64,000 nucleotides of DNA from Deroplatys truncata (GCA_030765065.1 CM060979.1:15777001-15841000), one strand, 5' to 3'. Counted from the stretch's first letter, positions 8,502-20,851 are shown. Notes: generated by a model from the sequence alone, not told the origin. Numbers and translations: made by a program.

Positions 8502-10155
8502 ACAGTACTCGGACCCATTCTACCGGCCTGTCAGTGGTCTTTGGTCTCTGTTATTTTGTATTATTTATAGTGATAATGGTTTCAGTGTAGATAACATGAA
8601 GCGTACTGCTTAAGAATTCGTATGCCGTATTATTACATTACTGGCATGTTGAACCGATAAGCAAGACATTTCCTTCCTGTGAGAGAAGCGAGTAGGTGTT
8701 AGGCACTGTGATGTAGCTTATTATCAGCACAGCATGACAGGTAATTACAAACTCAGATTTTAATTGTTTAATACTGCACTGACGTTTTTGTATCTTTGAC
8801 ACTCAGAGAAACGAAAATCACAAAATGGTTTCAATTTCTCTCTATAAGCCACACATTGCCATATTGAACCACTTATGCACTATATGCAACCTGCATATAA
8901 TGGTAGGGTTGCAGAAAAATAGTTGACACATTGAAAATGACTTATAAAACATCGGAGTCTTTTACTCTGTGCACGCCTTAAATTAGTATATCATGCAACA
9001 ACACTACAAAGATAGCAATTAAGACGTGAGTATGTTCATGAAACGAGTGCTAGCGAGTTGACAGCATCTTGAGTATTGCGACTATTGTAACAGATGGCAG
9101 TAGTGTTGAGTCCAGGCTGTATTTATTGATGTTTTGCAGGTAACGTGAAAGCAACACATTTTGAAGCAAAGAAAATGAACTCAATTTATTAGGATATTAA
9201 AATTACAATGTACATAATTTATTTTAAATACACATATTTTATTGTTTATTTGAGGACTGCTGCTTTGAAAATGTTAAAAGGTATGTGAGAGGTCATAATG
9301 AGTCGTTGAAGTTATAGTTCTGTAATCAGCGTGTTATAGTGTGGTCAACCAAAAGATTCATTCCGCTCTAATTACTCGCATTTACATTTGTGAAGACAGA
9401 AGACGGTCTATATCTACCAAACCATAATTCCACGTTCTTCAGGTGTCAGTACGGAAGGCGATATCCGTTTGCAGGACTCACAAGTATTTCTTGGTGACTC
9501 TCATTGTGTAGGAGTCGGAGAGACCAAGGTAACTAAGTAGCATAAATCACATGTTGATCCGGATAGCGAGTAGAGCCTTGGTTCACTTTCACTTCTCTGG
9601 TGCCTTTAATTCTTGGGCGACAACGCCCTAAAAGACATAAAGGGCCCGAAAAAGGATTTTTAGTTCAATACATCCCCTTCTATCCAGAAAAGGAAGAAGG
9701 AATCAAAGCGATCAACATAATTATTAAGAGGATGTAATGAAAACAAAGCGGACGATAAAGTTTTTTTATTGCTCTATTTATACCCCGCCTATGGTTCATA
9801 TGGGCAGTCTTTTACCTTTGGTACATGTTGGCTATCGGCAATGCTGTTAACTCGTATACAATTATCATTGGATTTCTGGGTTCTCTTTGGCTTTTATACT
9901 TCCAGACTCTGGGGAGGATAGGCTAGAGAAAAATTCCCTCCCCCCAGATGGAAATTGTTTTTCGCCTATAGCAATATACTTTTATGACTAATTATAATTT
10001 AATAGAAGTTTATTAATGCTGCAAATTTTAATTACCTGTTTAATGTTTCATTACTTTTAGATGTACAGCACAAAACTCAGCTTGATTGTCACATAAGAGT
10101 GAAAATAACACACAAAACTTTTATGCAGCAATAATTCTAATTTTCGAGAAAAAAA
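8502..10155. other. Non-repetitive A/T-rich sequence
   Basis: None of the window's repeat families occurs here. It could hold downstream exons or the 3' end of the heat-shock transcript, but I see no convincing polyadenylation signal close to the array. No protein-coding region is recognised. Confidence 0.4.
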
Positions 10156-10984
10156 TCTGATGTGTTACACTTACATGACTTTCTCTACTCTTGTACAAAC
10201 TATTTTTACTAACGCTTATTCCCCATATGCTTCATGTTAATCGAGATGTTAATCTTATTGCTAATTTTCTTGTAGATGCAAGGGGAATTGGTAGGCTTTA
10301 AGCGATAGTCAAATATTTTAAGAGCTGGTTGCTTTGTGGAGTATTCCATTCTATTTGGATTACCGGGACAAAAAAATTAATAACGAATTCCCATTTGAGA
10401 AAAAGTATTGGAAAATTTAAGGGAATAACAAGCAATATCTCGAAAATGGTTCACCCAACAAAAAAATGTATATGACATAAATTGTGTATTTTAACGCGAT
10501 CTACATTTTTGTGTAGTAACATTTTGTCTATCTCTTATTGTTTACCAGTTATGCAAAAGTCGTTCACAATGAAGAATACTTTTGGAGACATTCCCAGAAA
10601 ATTCAAGATATACATTTCATTTGTCATAAAAATGTCTTACACATATGATATTTTAATCAAAATCGTTAGAGCCATTTTTGAGAAACTTAAAATTTTCGAA
10701 AAATGTTCCATGTAAAAGGTAATCCGGGGTGGGGGGATTTTCTTGAAAACCTTCGTGTCGCATCTCTGGACGATACTAAACCTAAATACCAAGTTTGGTG
10801 TTTATCCGACTGTTCGTTTCTGAGTTATGCTGTTCACAGACAGACACACACTAGGACATGTTTCCAAAAATGCTTTTTTTGGATTCAGGGGGTCTCAAAA
10901 CATGTATTTCCGGTGAAATCTCGGTATCGAATTTTTGGGTGAAATACAATACTTCCCCTACTTACTATACGTAGTAGAGAAAGT
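10156..10984 (+). mobile_element. CA-element, young copy
   Basis: A complete s1-s2-s3 copy, starting TCTGATGTG after a run of A and ending GTAGAGAAAGT before a run of A. The CA site (10847-10858) is short and reads 'cagacacacacta'. It is followed by a second copy only about 40 bp away. Confidence 0.85.
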
Positions 10985-11023
10985 AAAAAAATAATAAAAA
11001 TAATTTCTATACTAATAAAAAAA

Positions 11024-11723
11024 TCTGATGTGTTACACTCACATGACTTTCTCTACTCTTGTACAATCTAATTTTACAAACGCCTATTCTCCATATGCGT
11101 CATGTTAATCGAGATATCGAGATGTCTATCTTATTGATAACTTTCTTGTAGATGCAAGGGGAATATGGTAGCTTTTAAGCGATAGACAAATATTTTAACG
11201 CTGGTTGCTATGTGGCGCATTCCATTCTCTTTGCATTACCAGGACAAAAAATGAATAACGAATTTGAGAAAAAGTATAATTATTAGAAAATTTAAGGGAA
11301 TAACAAGCAATATCTCGAAAAAGGTTTACTCAACAAAAAAATGTTAATGACGTAATATGTGTATTTTAACGCGATCAACATTTTTTGTGTAGTAAAATTT
11401 TGTCTATCTCTTTTGGTTTACCAGTTATGCAAACGTCGTTCACAATGAAGAATACTTTTGGAGACATTCCCAGAAAATTCGAGATATACATTTCATTTCT
11501 CATAAGAATATCTTAAACATATGATATTTTCATCAAAATCGTTAGAGCCATTTTTGAGAAAATTAAAATTTTCGAAAAATCTTCCATGTAAAGGGTAGTC
11601 TGGGGTGGGGGGATTTTCTTGAAAACCTTCGTGTCGCATCTCTGGAAGATACTGAACCTAAATACCAAGTTTGGTGCTTATCCGACTGTTCGTTTTTGAG
11701 TTATGCTGTTCACAGACACACAG

Positions 11724-11787
<64 letters not shown>

Positions 11788-11924
11788 ACACACGGACATG
11801 TTTCCAAAAATGCTTTTTTTGGATTCAGGAGGTCTCAAAACATGTATTTCCGGTGAAATCTCGGTATCGAATTTTTGGGTGGAATGCAATACTTCCCCTA
11901 CTTATTATACGTAGTAGAGAAAGT
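11024..11924 (+). mobile_element. CA-element, young copy with long CA tract
   Basis: A complete copy with the same termini. Its (CA)n tract at about 11718-11798 is among the longest in the window. The His/Thr-rich open frames over it come only from the dinucleotide run. Near its end the A-run is mutated to AAAAGTAAG. Confidence 0.85.
11718..11798 (+). repeat. (CA)n microsatellite inside a CA-element
   Basis: A nearly pure CA tract with minor interruptions (CAGTCA near its start, CAGA near its end). It sits between GCTGTTCACAGA and CGGACATGTTTCC, the fixed position in every copy of the element. Confidence 0.95.
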
Positions 11925-12056
11925 AAAAGTAAGTACAATTTTCTTCACTGTGTCACTACAATGTATTCTATAAAGAATACACCAAAAACAAATCGTAAAT
12001 GCACATATAGTATTGAAATTCTTATGTATAGAAATCTGTAATGTTATATTTACATT

Positions 12057-12862
12057 ACTTTCTCTACCATGTACATAGTATTTAGGGAAGGTATTGATTT
12101 CCACACAAAAATTCGATACCAAGATTACACCGGAAAGAATAAAAAAGAACCATTTTTAGAAAAAGGTCGGTGAACAGCATCACTCAAAAACGGATAATTA
12201 CCTAACTTGGTATTTGAGTTTAGTATCTTCCAAAGATGCGACAATAAGGTATTCAAGAAAATCACCTACCACAGTCTACCCTTTACATGGACAATTTTTC
12301 GAAATTTTTTATTTTCTAAAAAGGGGCTCTAACGATTTTGATTAAAGTACCGTATATTCAACATATTTACATTACAAATTAAATGTATATCTGATTTTTT
12401 GGGGAATAGCCTGTGAAGTCCACTTAATTTCCAAAAAAAAATTATAGTTGTATAACTGATAAACCTTAACCTTGTAATATCAAAAAATGTAGATCTTTAT
12501 AAAACACTAATTTCAATCAAATACGTTTTGTATCATATGCCGTTTTCGAACTATCAGTTATTAATGTTTCGAAATGTTAAATACTATGCTATTCTTTAAA
12601 AGTCTTTTCAACATTCAGTTGTTTCTCGCGATGTCATGGAAACAGTATGGAATTTTAAGTCCGGCATATAGCGTCCAGTTGTTAAACATTTGACTATCAC
12701 TGTTCTCTTTGTATCTATAACGAAATGTGTAATGTAGCTGTTTCTGCAAATGTTTATCTGGATTAAAATTAAGTATATAGAAAAGTTTTCATAAGAATAG
12801 TTCTTATATCGATTAATAAATGGTGTACGGTAGAGAAAGTACTGTGAATGCAACAGATCAGA
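12057..12862 (-). mobile_element. CA-element, old subfamily, reversed copy
   Basis: The copy begins ACTTTCTCTACC and ends CAGATCAGA, the reverse complement of the element termini. It carries the old-type s1 block (AACAACTGG-type region and 'catttgactatcactgttct'). The CA tract is absent and its flanks are joined directly. Confidence 0.7.
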
Positions 12863-12869
12863 AATTTTT

Positions 12870-13003
12870 GCTTTCTCTACTACGTATAGTAAGTAGGAGA
12901 AGTATTGTATTCCACCCAAAAACTCGATACCGAGATTTCACCGGAAATATATGTTTTGAAACCCCCTGAATCCAAAAACAGCATTTTTGGAATCATGTCC
13001 GTG

Positions 13004-13051
<48 letters not shown>

Positions 13052-13845
13052 TGTGAACAGCATAACTCAGAAACAAACAGTTGGATAAACACCAAACTTG
13101 GTATTTAGGTTCAATATCTTCCAGAGATGCGACACGAAGGTTTTCAAGAAAATCCCCCCACCCCAGATTACCCTTTTCATGGAACAATTTTTCGAAAATT
13201 TTAATTTTCTCAGAAATAGCCTTGATTTGGATTAAAATGTTATATGTTTAAGACATTTTCATGACAAATGAAATGTATATCTTGAATTTTCTGGGAATGT
13301 CGAAAAGTATTCTTCCTTGTGAACGATGTTTGCATAACTGGTAAACCATAAGAGATAGACAAAATTTTACTTCACAAAAAATGTAGATTACGTTAAAATA
13401 TACAATTTATGTCGTATAAATTTTTTTTTGAGTGAACCATTTTCGAGATATTGCTTGTTACTCCCTTAAATTTTTCAATACTTATTTACTGAAATGGGAA
13501 TTCGTTATTCATTTTTTGTCTTGGATATGCAAAGAGTATTAATCTGTGGCAAAGAAAATGGTGCTGCACCTAGCAACCAGCTATTAAGAGATATGTATGT
13601 GCTTAAAGGCTACTGTATTTCTATATTGCCCTTGCAAATACAAAACAAGGGGAACATAGTACGCCTTAAGCGATAGTCAAATATTTTTAGAACTGGTTGC
13701 TATGTGTAAAATGTAATTCTTCTTGCATCTCAAAAGATCGTTTCTGCAAATGTATCTCGATTAATATGAAATAGATGGAGAATAAGAGTTTGTAAAAATA
13801 GTTTCTACAAGAGTAGAGAAAGTCATGTGAGCGTAACACTTCATA
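12870..13845 (-). mobile_element. CA-element, young reversed copy
   Basis: It starts CTTTCTCTACTACG and ends with a decayed 'gtaacacttcata' 5' terminus. A (TG)n tract lies at about 12997-13050. Its s1 is a longer variant containing CTAGCAACCAGCTATTAAGAG and 'gcccttgcaaatacaa', shared with the copies at 14520, 14798, 21293 and 50381. That marks a sub-lineage. Confidence 0.8.
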
Positions 13846-14254
13846 TTTTTTACTTTTATGATAAGCAGTAGTCGAGGGTTGAAAGGTTAACGCGTCGCCA
13901 GGGCTACAATGAAGAAATGCGATTTGTTCACCGCAACCTGGCAAACAGTTGCAACCCGCCAAGTATCCTAGAGCGTGGCCAGTAGGTATAACCAGACGGA
14001 GAATGGCAACTTTGTCGAGCGCTGTTTCGAAATTATGCCGGCTAGAATGCGGTTTGTATTACTTTCTATCAAGCAGATGCCTCATCTCATGGGACTCTGG
14101 GTACAGCCCTCTCCCTTCCGGCCCAGTTATTTTCTCTCATTTTCATTACCTTGTCATCATTTCAACCGCACACGTTGGTAAGCCTGCTCTGCAGTACAGT
14201 CAATTGTGCATCATAAAGACGTTAAGAAAGTTACTAAACGTGTTTCACTCATGA
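13846..14254. other. Unassigned sequence
   Basis: Base composition is more balanced here than in the surroundings and short ORFs exist, but no domain is recognised. The end (about 14130-14230) looks like the tail of a tRNA-type SINE. I cannot confirm that. Confidence 0.3.
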
Positions 14255-14519
14255 AAAAAATATCTTATCTGTTACATTCACATGCCTTTCTACACCCAGT
14301 ATCTTTAATTTTCATGTAGCCTCTATAAATTTCCTGCCAAAGCTAATATTTCCAACTACTATATTTTACTGGATAGAAAACTTTGGACTTAACTTTGGGC
14401 TTTGGACAGGACTTAAAAAAAATCAAATAACGAATTCCCATTTGAGAAAAAGTATAAGTATTGGAAAATTTAAGGAAATAACAAGCAATATCTCGAAAAT
14501 GGTTCACTCAACAACAAAA
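14255..14519 (+). mobile_element. CA-element 5' part, outermost layer of a nested stack
   Basis: A diverged s1 (TCTTATCTGTTACATTCACATG near 14264) is followed by a normal s2 ending CACTCAACAACAAAA, where another copy begins. Its expected continuation (s3) is most simply the segment at 17904-18399. Confidence 0.55.
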
Positions 14520-14797
14520 TCTGATGTGTTACACTAACATAACTTTCTCTAGTCTTGTACAAACTATTTTTACAAACGCTTATTCTCCATCTACTTCATG
14601 TTAATCGAGATAAACATTTGCAAACTCTATCTTATTGCTAATTTTCTTGTAGATGTAGGGAAAAATATATTTATAAGGGCAATATAGAAAAACAGTAGCC
14701 TTTAAGCACATACATAACTCTTAATAGCTGGTTGCTAGGTGCAGCACCATTCCCTTTGCCACAGATTATAACTCTTGGCATATCCAAGACAAAAAAA

Positions 14798-15545
14798 TCT
14801 GATGTGTTACACTCACATGACTTTCTCTACTCTTGTACAAACTATTTTTACAAACGCTTATTCTGCATCTACTTCATGTTAATCGAGATAAACATTTGCA
14901 GACTCTATCTTATTGATAATTTTCTTGTAGATGTAAGGGGAATATATATTTACAAGGGCAATATAGAATTACAGTAGACTTTAAACATATACATGTCTCT
15001 TAATAGCTGGTTGCTAGGTGCAGAGCCACTCCCTTTCCCACAGATTAATACTCTTTGCATATCCAAGACAAAAAATGAATAAAGAATTCCCATTTGAGAA
15101 AAGTATTGAAAATTTAAGGAAATAACAAGCAATATCTCGAAAACGGTTCACTCTACAAAAGAAATGTATATGACATAAGTTGTGTATTTTAACGCGATCT
15201 ACATTTTCTGTATAGTAACATTTTGTCTATCTCTTATGGTTTACCAGTTATGCAAAAGTCGTTCACAATGAAGAATACTTTTGGAGACATTCCCAGAAAA
15301 TTCGAGATATACATTTCATTTCTCATGACATTATCTTAAACATATGATATTTTCATCAAAATCGTTAGAGCCATTTTTGAGAAAATTAAAATTTTCGAAA
15401 AATCTTCCATGTAAAGGGTAATCTGGGGTGGAGGGATTTTCTTGAAAACCTTCGTGTCGCATCTCTGGAAGATACTGAACCTAAATACCAAGTTTGGTGC
15501 TTATCCGACTGTTCGTTTATGAGTTATGCTGTTCACAGACACACA

Positions 15546-15585
<40 letters not shown>

Positions 15586-15713
15586 CATGTTTCCAAAAAT
15601 GCTTTTTTTGGATACAGGAGGTCTCAAAACATGTATTTCCGGTGAAATCTCGGTATCGAATTTTTGGGTTCAATGCAATACTTCCCCTACTTACTATACG
15701 TAGTAGAGAAAGC
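14798..15713 (+). mobile_element. CA-element nested in the first A-run of another copy
   Basis: A full copy with the long-variant s1. It is flanked by A-runs on both sides and ends GTAGAGAAAGC, with one terminal change. The CA tract is at about 15540-15582. It lies between s1 and s2 of the 14520 copy. Confidence 0.85.
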
Positions 15714-15806
15714 AAAAATGAATAACGAATTCCCATTTGAGAAACTTATTGAAAAACTTTAGGGAATAACAAGCAATATCTCGAAAATGGTTCACTCAAC
15801 AAAAAA

Positions 15807-16668
15807 TCTGATGTGTTACACTCACATGACTTTCTCTACTCTTGTACAATCTAATTTTACAAACGCTTATTCTCCATATGCTTCATGTTAATCGAGATAT
15901 CGAGATGTCAATCTTATTGGTAATTTTCTTTTAGATGCAAGGGAAATATGGTAGCTTTTAAGCGATAGTCAAATATTTTAACGGTGGTTGCTATGTGGCG
16001 CATTCCATTCTCTTTGCATGTCCAGAACATAAAAAAAATGAATAACGAATTTGAGAAAAAGTATAAGTATTGTAAAATTTAAGGAAATAACAAGCAATAT
16101 CTCGAAAACGGTTCACTCAACAAAAGAAATGTATATGACATAAGTTGTGTATTTTAACGCGATCTACATTTTTTGTGTAGTAAAATTTTGTCTATCTCTT
16201 ATGGTTTACCAGTTATGCAAAAGTCGTTCACAATGAAGAATACTTTTGGAGACATTCCCAGGAAATTCAAGATATACATTTTATTTGTCATAAAAATATC
16301 TTAAACATATGATATTTTAATCAAAATCGTTAGAGCCATTTTTGAGAAAATTAAGATTTTCGAAAAATCTTCCATGTAAAGGGTAGTCTGGGGTGGGGGG
16401 ATTTTCTTGAAAACCTTCGTGTCGCATCTCTGGAAGATACTGAACCTAAATACCAAGTTTGGTGCTTATCCGATTGTTCGTTTTTGAGTTATGCTGTTCA
16501 CACACACACACAGACACACACACAGACACACACACACGGACATGTTTCTAAAAATGCTTTTTTTGGATTCAGGAGGTCTCAAAACGTGTATTTCCGGTGA
16601 AATCTCGGTATCGAATTTTTGGGTGGAATGCAATACTTTCCCTACTTACTATACGTAGTAGAGAAAGT
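15807..16668 (+). mobile_element. CA-element nested in the second A-run of the same copy
   Basis: A full copy inserted between s2 and s3 of the 14520 copy. Its CA site (about 16499-16538) is interrupted by CAGA units. It has short-variant s1, so it belongs to a different sub-lineage from its neighbour at 14798. Confidence 0.85.
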
Positions 16669-17209
16669 AAAAATATGTATATGACATAAATTGTGTATTT
16701 TAACGCGATCTACATTTTTTGTGTAGTAAAAGTTTGTCTATCTCTTATGGTTTACCAGTTATGGAAAAGTCGTTCACAATAAAGAATACTTTTGGAGACA
16801 TTCCCAGGAAATTCCAGATATACATTTTATTTGTCATAAAAATATCTTAAACATATGATATTTTAATCAAAATCGTTAGAGCCATTTTTGAGAAAATTAA
16901 AATTTTCGAAAAATCTTCCATGTAAAGGGTACTCTGGGGTGGGGGGATTTTCTTGAAAACCTTCGTGTCGCATCCTTGGAAGATACTGAACCCAAATACC
17001 AAGTTTGGTGTTTATCCGACTGTTCGTATCTGAGTTATGCTGTTCACAGACACACACACAGACACACAGACACACACACGGACATGTTTCCGAAAATGCT
17101 TTTTTTGGATTCAGGGAGTCTCAAAACATGTATTTCCGGTGAAATCTCGTATCGAAATTTTGGGTGGAGTGCAATACTTCCCCTACTTACTATACGTAGT
17201 AGAGAAAGT

Positions 17210-17679
17210 AAAAATGAATAACGAATTCCCATTTGAGAAAATAAGTATTGAAAAATTTAAGGGAATAACAAGCAATATCTCGAAAATGGTTCACTCAACA
17301 ACAAAAATGTATAAGAAATAAATTATGTATTTTAACGCGATCAACATTTTTTGTGTAGTAAAATTTTGTCTATCTTATGGTTTACCAGTTATGCAAAAGT
17401 CGTTCACAATAAAGAATACTTTTAGAGACATTCCCAGAAAATTCAAGATATACATTTTATTTGTCATGAAAATATCTTAAACATGTGATATTTTAATCAA
17501 AATCGTTAAGAGCCATTTTTGAGATAATTAAAATTTTCGAAAATTGTTCCATGTAAAGGGTAGTCTGGGTTGGGGGGATTTTCTTGAAAATCTTCGTGTC
17601 GCATCTCTGGAAGATACTGAACCTAAATACCAAGTTTGGTGTTTATCCAACTGTTCGTTTCTGAGTTATGCTGTTCACA

Positions 17680-17738
<59 letters not shown>

Positions 17739-17903
17739 TCACACACACACACACACACACAGACACACACACGGACATGTTTCCAAAAATGCTTTTTTTG
17801 GATTCAGGGAGTCTCAAAACATGTATTTCCGGTGAAATCTCGATATCAGATTTTTGGGTGGAATACAATACTTCCCCTACTTACCATACGTAGTAGAGAA
17901 AGT
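17210..17903 (+). mobile_element. CA-element s2+s3 piece without its own s1
   Basis: It starts AAAAATGAATAACG immediately after the end of the preceding copy and runs to GTAGAGAAAGT. No free s1 in the stack pairs with it, so it came either from unequal exchange or from movement of a composite (full copy plus s2s3). It has a long CA tract (17681-17770). Confidence 0.7.
17681..17770 (+). repeat. (CA)n microsatellite inside a CA-element
   Basis: About 90 bp of CA repeats with a CAGACTCA interruption near 17735 and a CAGA near 17760. It is the longest tract in the window. Confidence 0.95.
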
Positions 17904-18399
17904 AGAAATGTATATGACATAAATTGTGTATTTTAACGCGATCTACATTTTTGTGTAGTAAAATTTTGTCTATCTCTTATGGTTTACCAGTTATGCAAAA
18001 GTCGTTCACAATGAAGAATACTTTTGGAGACATTCCCAGAAAATTCGAGATATACATTTCATTTGTCATAAAAATATCTTCAACATATGATATTTTAGTC
18101 AAAATCGTTAAAGCCGTTTTTGAGAAAATTAAAACTTTTGACAAATGTTCCATGTAAAGGGTAATTTGGGGTGGGGGATTTTTTTGAAAACCTTCGAGTC
18201 GCATCTCTGGAAGATACTGAATCTAAATACCAAGTTTGGAGTTTATCCAACTGTTCGTTTCTGAGTTATGCTGTTCACAGACTCACACATGGACATGTTT
18301 CAAGGGGCCTCAAAACATATATTTCCGGTGAAATATCGGTATCGAATTTTTGGGTGGAATAGAACACTTCCCCTACTTACTATACGCAGTAGAGAAAGT
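17904..18399 (+). mobile_element. CA-element s3 piece closing the nested stack
   Basis: It begins in the second A-run (AAATGTATATGAC) and ends 'gcagtagagaaagt'. The CA site has collapsed to 'cagactcacacatgg' and the following block has lost about 30 bp. It probably completes the copy that begins at 14255. Confidence 0.6.
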
Positions 18400-18925
18400 A
18401 ATAAAATGATTCAGGTGCGCCCATGCAAGGCAGTCTTGTGGCAATCTGCTAAAGTTGGAGTAACTTTTAAATTAGAGATATTTTGTTTCACAGTTAGTCC
18501 CTCACGTGTTTAGAGGAGATTCTGTAAACTGAGGAATGGCTTATTATACGCGATAACAACTAAGGTCTAATCATTTCATTACAGGAGATTATTCCGTCGA
18601 TTTCGGCGAATTAAGCAGGGGGATACTAGGCCCATAAACGAAGCCGCTTGGAATTAAGCGTTTCAAATTATGTAGGAAATTTTCAGTTAAACTTGAGAAC
18701 CCGTAAAGTCTCCCCTCCCCCTGCAGAGAATAAGGGTAACTTTCTTTTTGTTTGCTAGCACTGACGTTTAAACTTTCTAAAGTCGATTTTAACTTCATAA
18801 CATGTGGTGGAAGATCGATTGTTAAATCAAACTGATTCCATTGTCTTTTAATGTTGTTTATAATAGGATAGCAAAATTATTGAATGTGGGGTTGAAGTTG
18901 CAGGACAATTCCGTTTTTATTAGGT
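18400..18925. other. Unassigned sequence
   Basis: No repeat family is recognised. An acceptor-like 'catttcattacag' ends near 18583, but the following frame stops at once, so I do not call an exon. Confidence 0.35.
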
Positions 18926-19791
18926 AGCGGAAGTATTGCATTCCACACAAAAATTTGATAACGGGATTTCACCGGAAATACGCGTTTTGAGGCCTCCCGA
19001 ATCCAAAATAAACTATTTTAGACGTGCATCCATATGTGTATACGTATGTGTTTGTGTGTGTGAACAGCATAACCAAAATATGGCAGCCTCACATTCACAT
19101 GGCTTTCTCTACTTCATTTAATGTGATAAACCATTGTAGATATAGCTACACTACACATTTCGTTATAAATACAAAGGGAACAGCGATAGTCAAATGTTTA
19201 ACAACTGGACGCTATATGCTCGCCTTAAAATTCAATACTATCTCCATGCAATCGGAGAAACAACTGAATATCGACAGGATTTTAAAAGAATAACAAACTA
19301 CTAAGTAATTCAAGCTATTAACGATGGATATCTCGGAAATGGCTGCTGTCAGAAATAGAGTTATTTGAGATAAATTGTTTGATATAAAGAAATCAATTTT
19401 TTTGTGTAGTGACTTTTTGTCTATGGCTTAATGTTTATCAGCTATACAAGATCGTATATAATTGCTTTCGATTTTCAGATTATTCCTATAAAATTCAAGA
19501 TATACGTTTTATTTATCATGTAAATATCTTTAAAACGTGGTACTTTAATCAAAATCGTTAGTGCCAGTTTTTAGAAAATACAAAAATAATTAGAAAAATC
19601 CATTTTTTTAAAATCCTGTCTATTTTCAGTTGTTTCTTGCGATGTCATGGCAACAGTATGGAATTTTAAGGCCAACATATAGCGTCCAGTTGTTAAACAT
19701 TTGACTATCGCTGTTCTCTATAACGAAATGTGTAATGTAGCTGTTTCTGTAAAGGTTTATTTGGATTAAAATGAAGTAGACATAAAAAAAA
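18926..19791. repeat. Patchwork of old CA-element fragments
   Basis: Three pieces can be told apart: a reversed 3' end with a short TG site (18926-19085), a plus-strand old s1 to s3 piece (19086-19600), and a reversed old s1 (19610-19791). The last is interrupted by a young copy and resumes at 20542. The changes of orientation suggest successive insertions and deletions. Confidence 0.55.
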
Positions 19792-20541
19792 TCTAATGTG
19801 TTGCAATCACATGAGTTTCCCTACAAATGTACAAACTATTTATACAAACCCTTATTCTCCATATGCTTCATATTAATCGAGATGTTAATCTTATTGCTAA
19901 TTTTCTTTAGATGCAAGGGGAATTGCTAGGGTTTAAGCGACAGTCAAATGCTTTAAGAGCTGGTTGCTATGTGGAGTATTCCATTCTATTTGTATGTCCA
20001 GGACATAAAAAAACGAATAATGAGTTCCCATTTGAGAAAGGTATAAGTATTGGAAAATTGAAAAAAGAAATAATAAGGAATATCTCGGAAATGGTTCACT
20101 CGACAAAAACATTTATATAAATAACATAAATTATGTGTTTAACGAAGTGTGCATTTTTTGAGTTGTAAAATTTTGTCACTCTCTTACTGCTTACCAGTTA
20201 TGCAAGTCATTCGGAATGAAGAGGACTTTTGGTGACATTCCCAGAAAATTCAAGAAATAGATTTCATTTGTCAGGAAAATATTTTGAATATACGATTTTT
20301 CTTGAAAATTTTCGTCTGGTATTCTTGCAAGATACTAAACTCAAATATCAAGTTTGGTATTTATCCGAATTTTCGTTTTTGATTTATGTTGTTCACAGAC
20401 AGACACACAAACACACACACGGACATGTTTCCAAAAATGCTTTATTTGGATTCAAAACATGTATTTCCGGTGAAATCTCGGTATCGAATTTTTGGGTGGA
20501 ATACAATACTTCCCCTACTTACTATACGTAGTAGAGAAAGT
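19792..20541 (+). mobile_element. CA-element, young copy with an s3 deletion, nested in an old reversed copy
   Basis: It starts TCTAATGTG after eight A and ends GTAGAGAAAGT before five A. About 90 bp of s3 around the TTTGAGAAAATTAAAATTTTCG block are missing. The flanks 'atgaagtagacat' and 'agctttagtaag' belong to the same old reversed copy. Confidence 0.8.
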
Positions 20542-20625
20542 AAAAAGCTTTAGTAAGATTAGTTTGTATAGCCAATAATAAATGATAGAGGGTAGAGAAA
20601 GTCATGTGTATGTATCACATCACTT
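20542..20625 (-). repeat. Old CA-element 5' end, continuation after the nested copy
   Basis: It reads AGCTTTAGTAAGATTAG and ends GTAGAGAAAGTCATGTG then TGTATCACATCA, the reversed 5' terminus. It continues the old s1 at 19610-19791. Confidence 0.6.
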
Positions 20626-20839
20626 GTTTTAAATTAAAACTATTTACTTGAAAATTCCCCCACCTAATATGAGTAAATAAAGAAATGACTGTGCAAAAAG
20701 CTCAAAGCTCTAGCTGAAATAGTTTATAATACAGTTAAACATTTTTAATTAGAGAAAAACTGCAAATTTCCTAGAACTATTCTGCGCATTCAAATTTGTC
20801 AGAGCATAATAGTGACATTTTCTAACACTATAGTACAGA
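20626..20839. other. Unassigned A/T-rich sequence
   Basis: Short target region for the SINE-1 insertion. Nothing else is recognised. Confidence 0.4.
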
Positions 20840-20851
20840 GAAAATAAATGT

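Larger units (their letters stand above)
14520..17209 (+). mobile_element. CA-element split by two nested CA-elements
   Basis: One copy is present in three pieces: s1 at 14520-14797, s2 at 15714-15806 and s3 at 16669-17209. The breaks fall exactly in the two internal A-runs. The left piece stops at GACAAAAAAA and the next resumes AAAAATGAATAACG. That piece stops at CAACAAAAAA and the last resumes AAAAATATGTATATGAC. Joined, the three pieces make one ordinary copy. Confidence 0.75.

Noticed and set aside
10156-10984. CA-element as a Helitron
   Set aside because: It starts with TC and inserts beside A, but the 3' end is not CTRR and no 3' hairpin is seen. The A-run duplications do not fit a Helitron.
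10156-10984. CA-element as a classic TIR transposon (MITE)
   Set aside because: ACTTTCTCTAC occurs about 25 bp inside the 5' end and at the 3' end reversed, but it is not terminal on both sides and no fixed-length duplication other than A-runs is seen.
11671-12041. His/Thr-rich open frames over CA tracts (also 17544-17936, 12880-13108 and others) as protein genes
   Set aside because: They exist because (CA)n and (TG)n contain no stop codon. Several frames are open at once and the flanks are a mobile repeat.
18583-18798. An exon after the acceptor-like site at 18583
   Set aside because: The frame stops quickly, there is no matching donor, and no homology was recognised.
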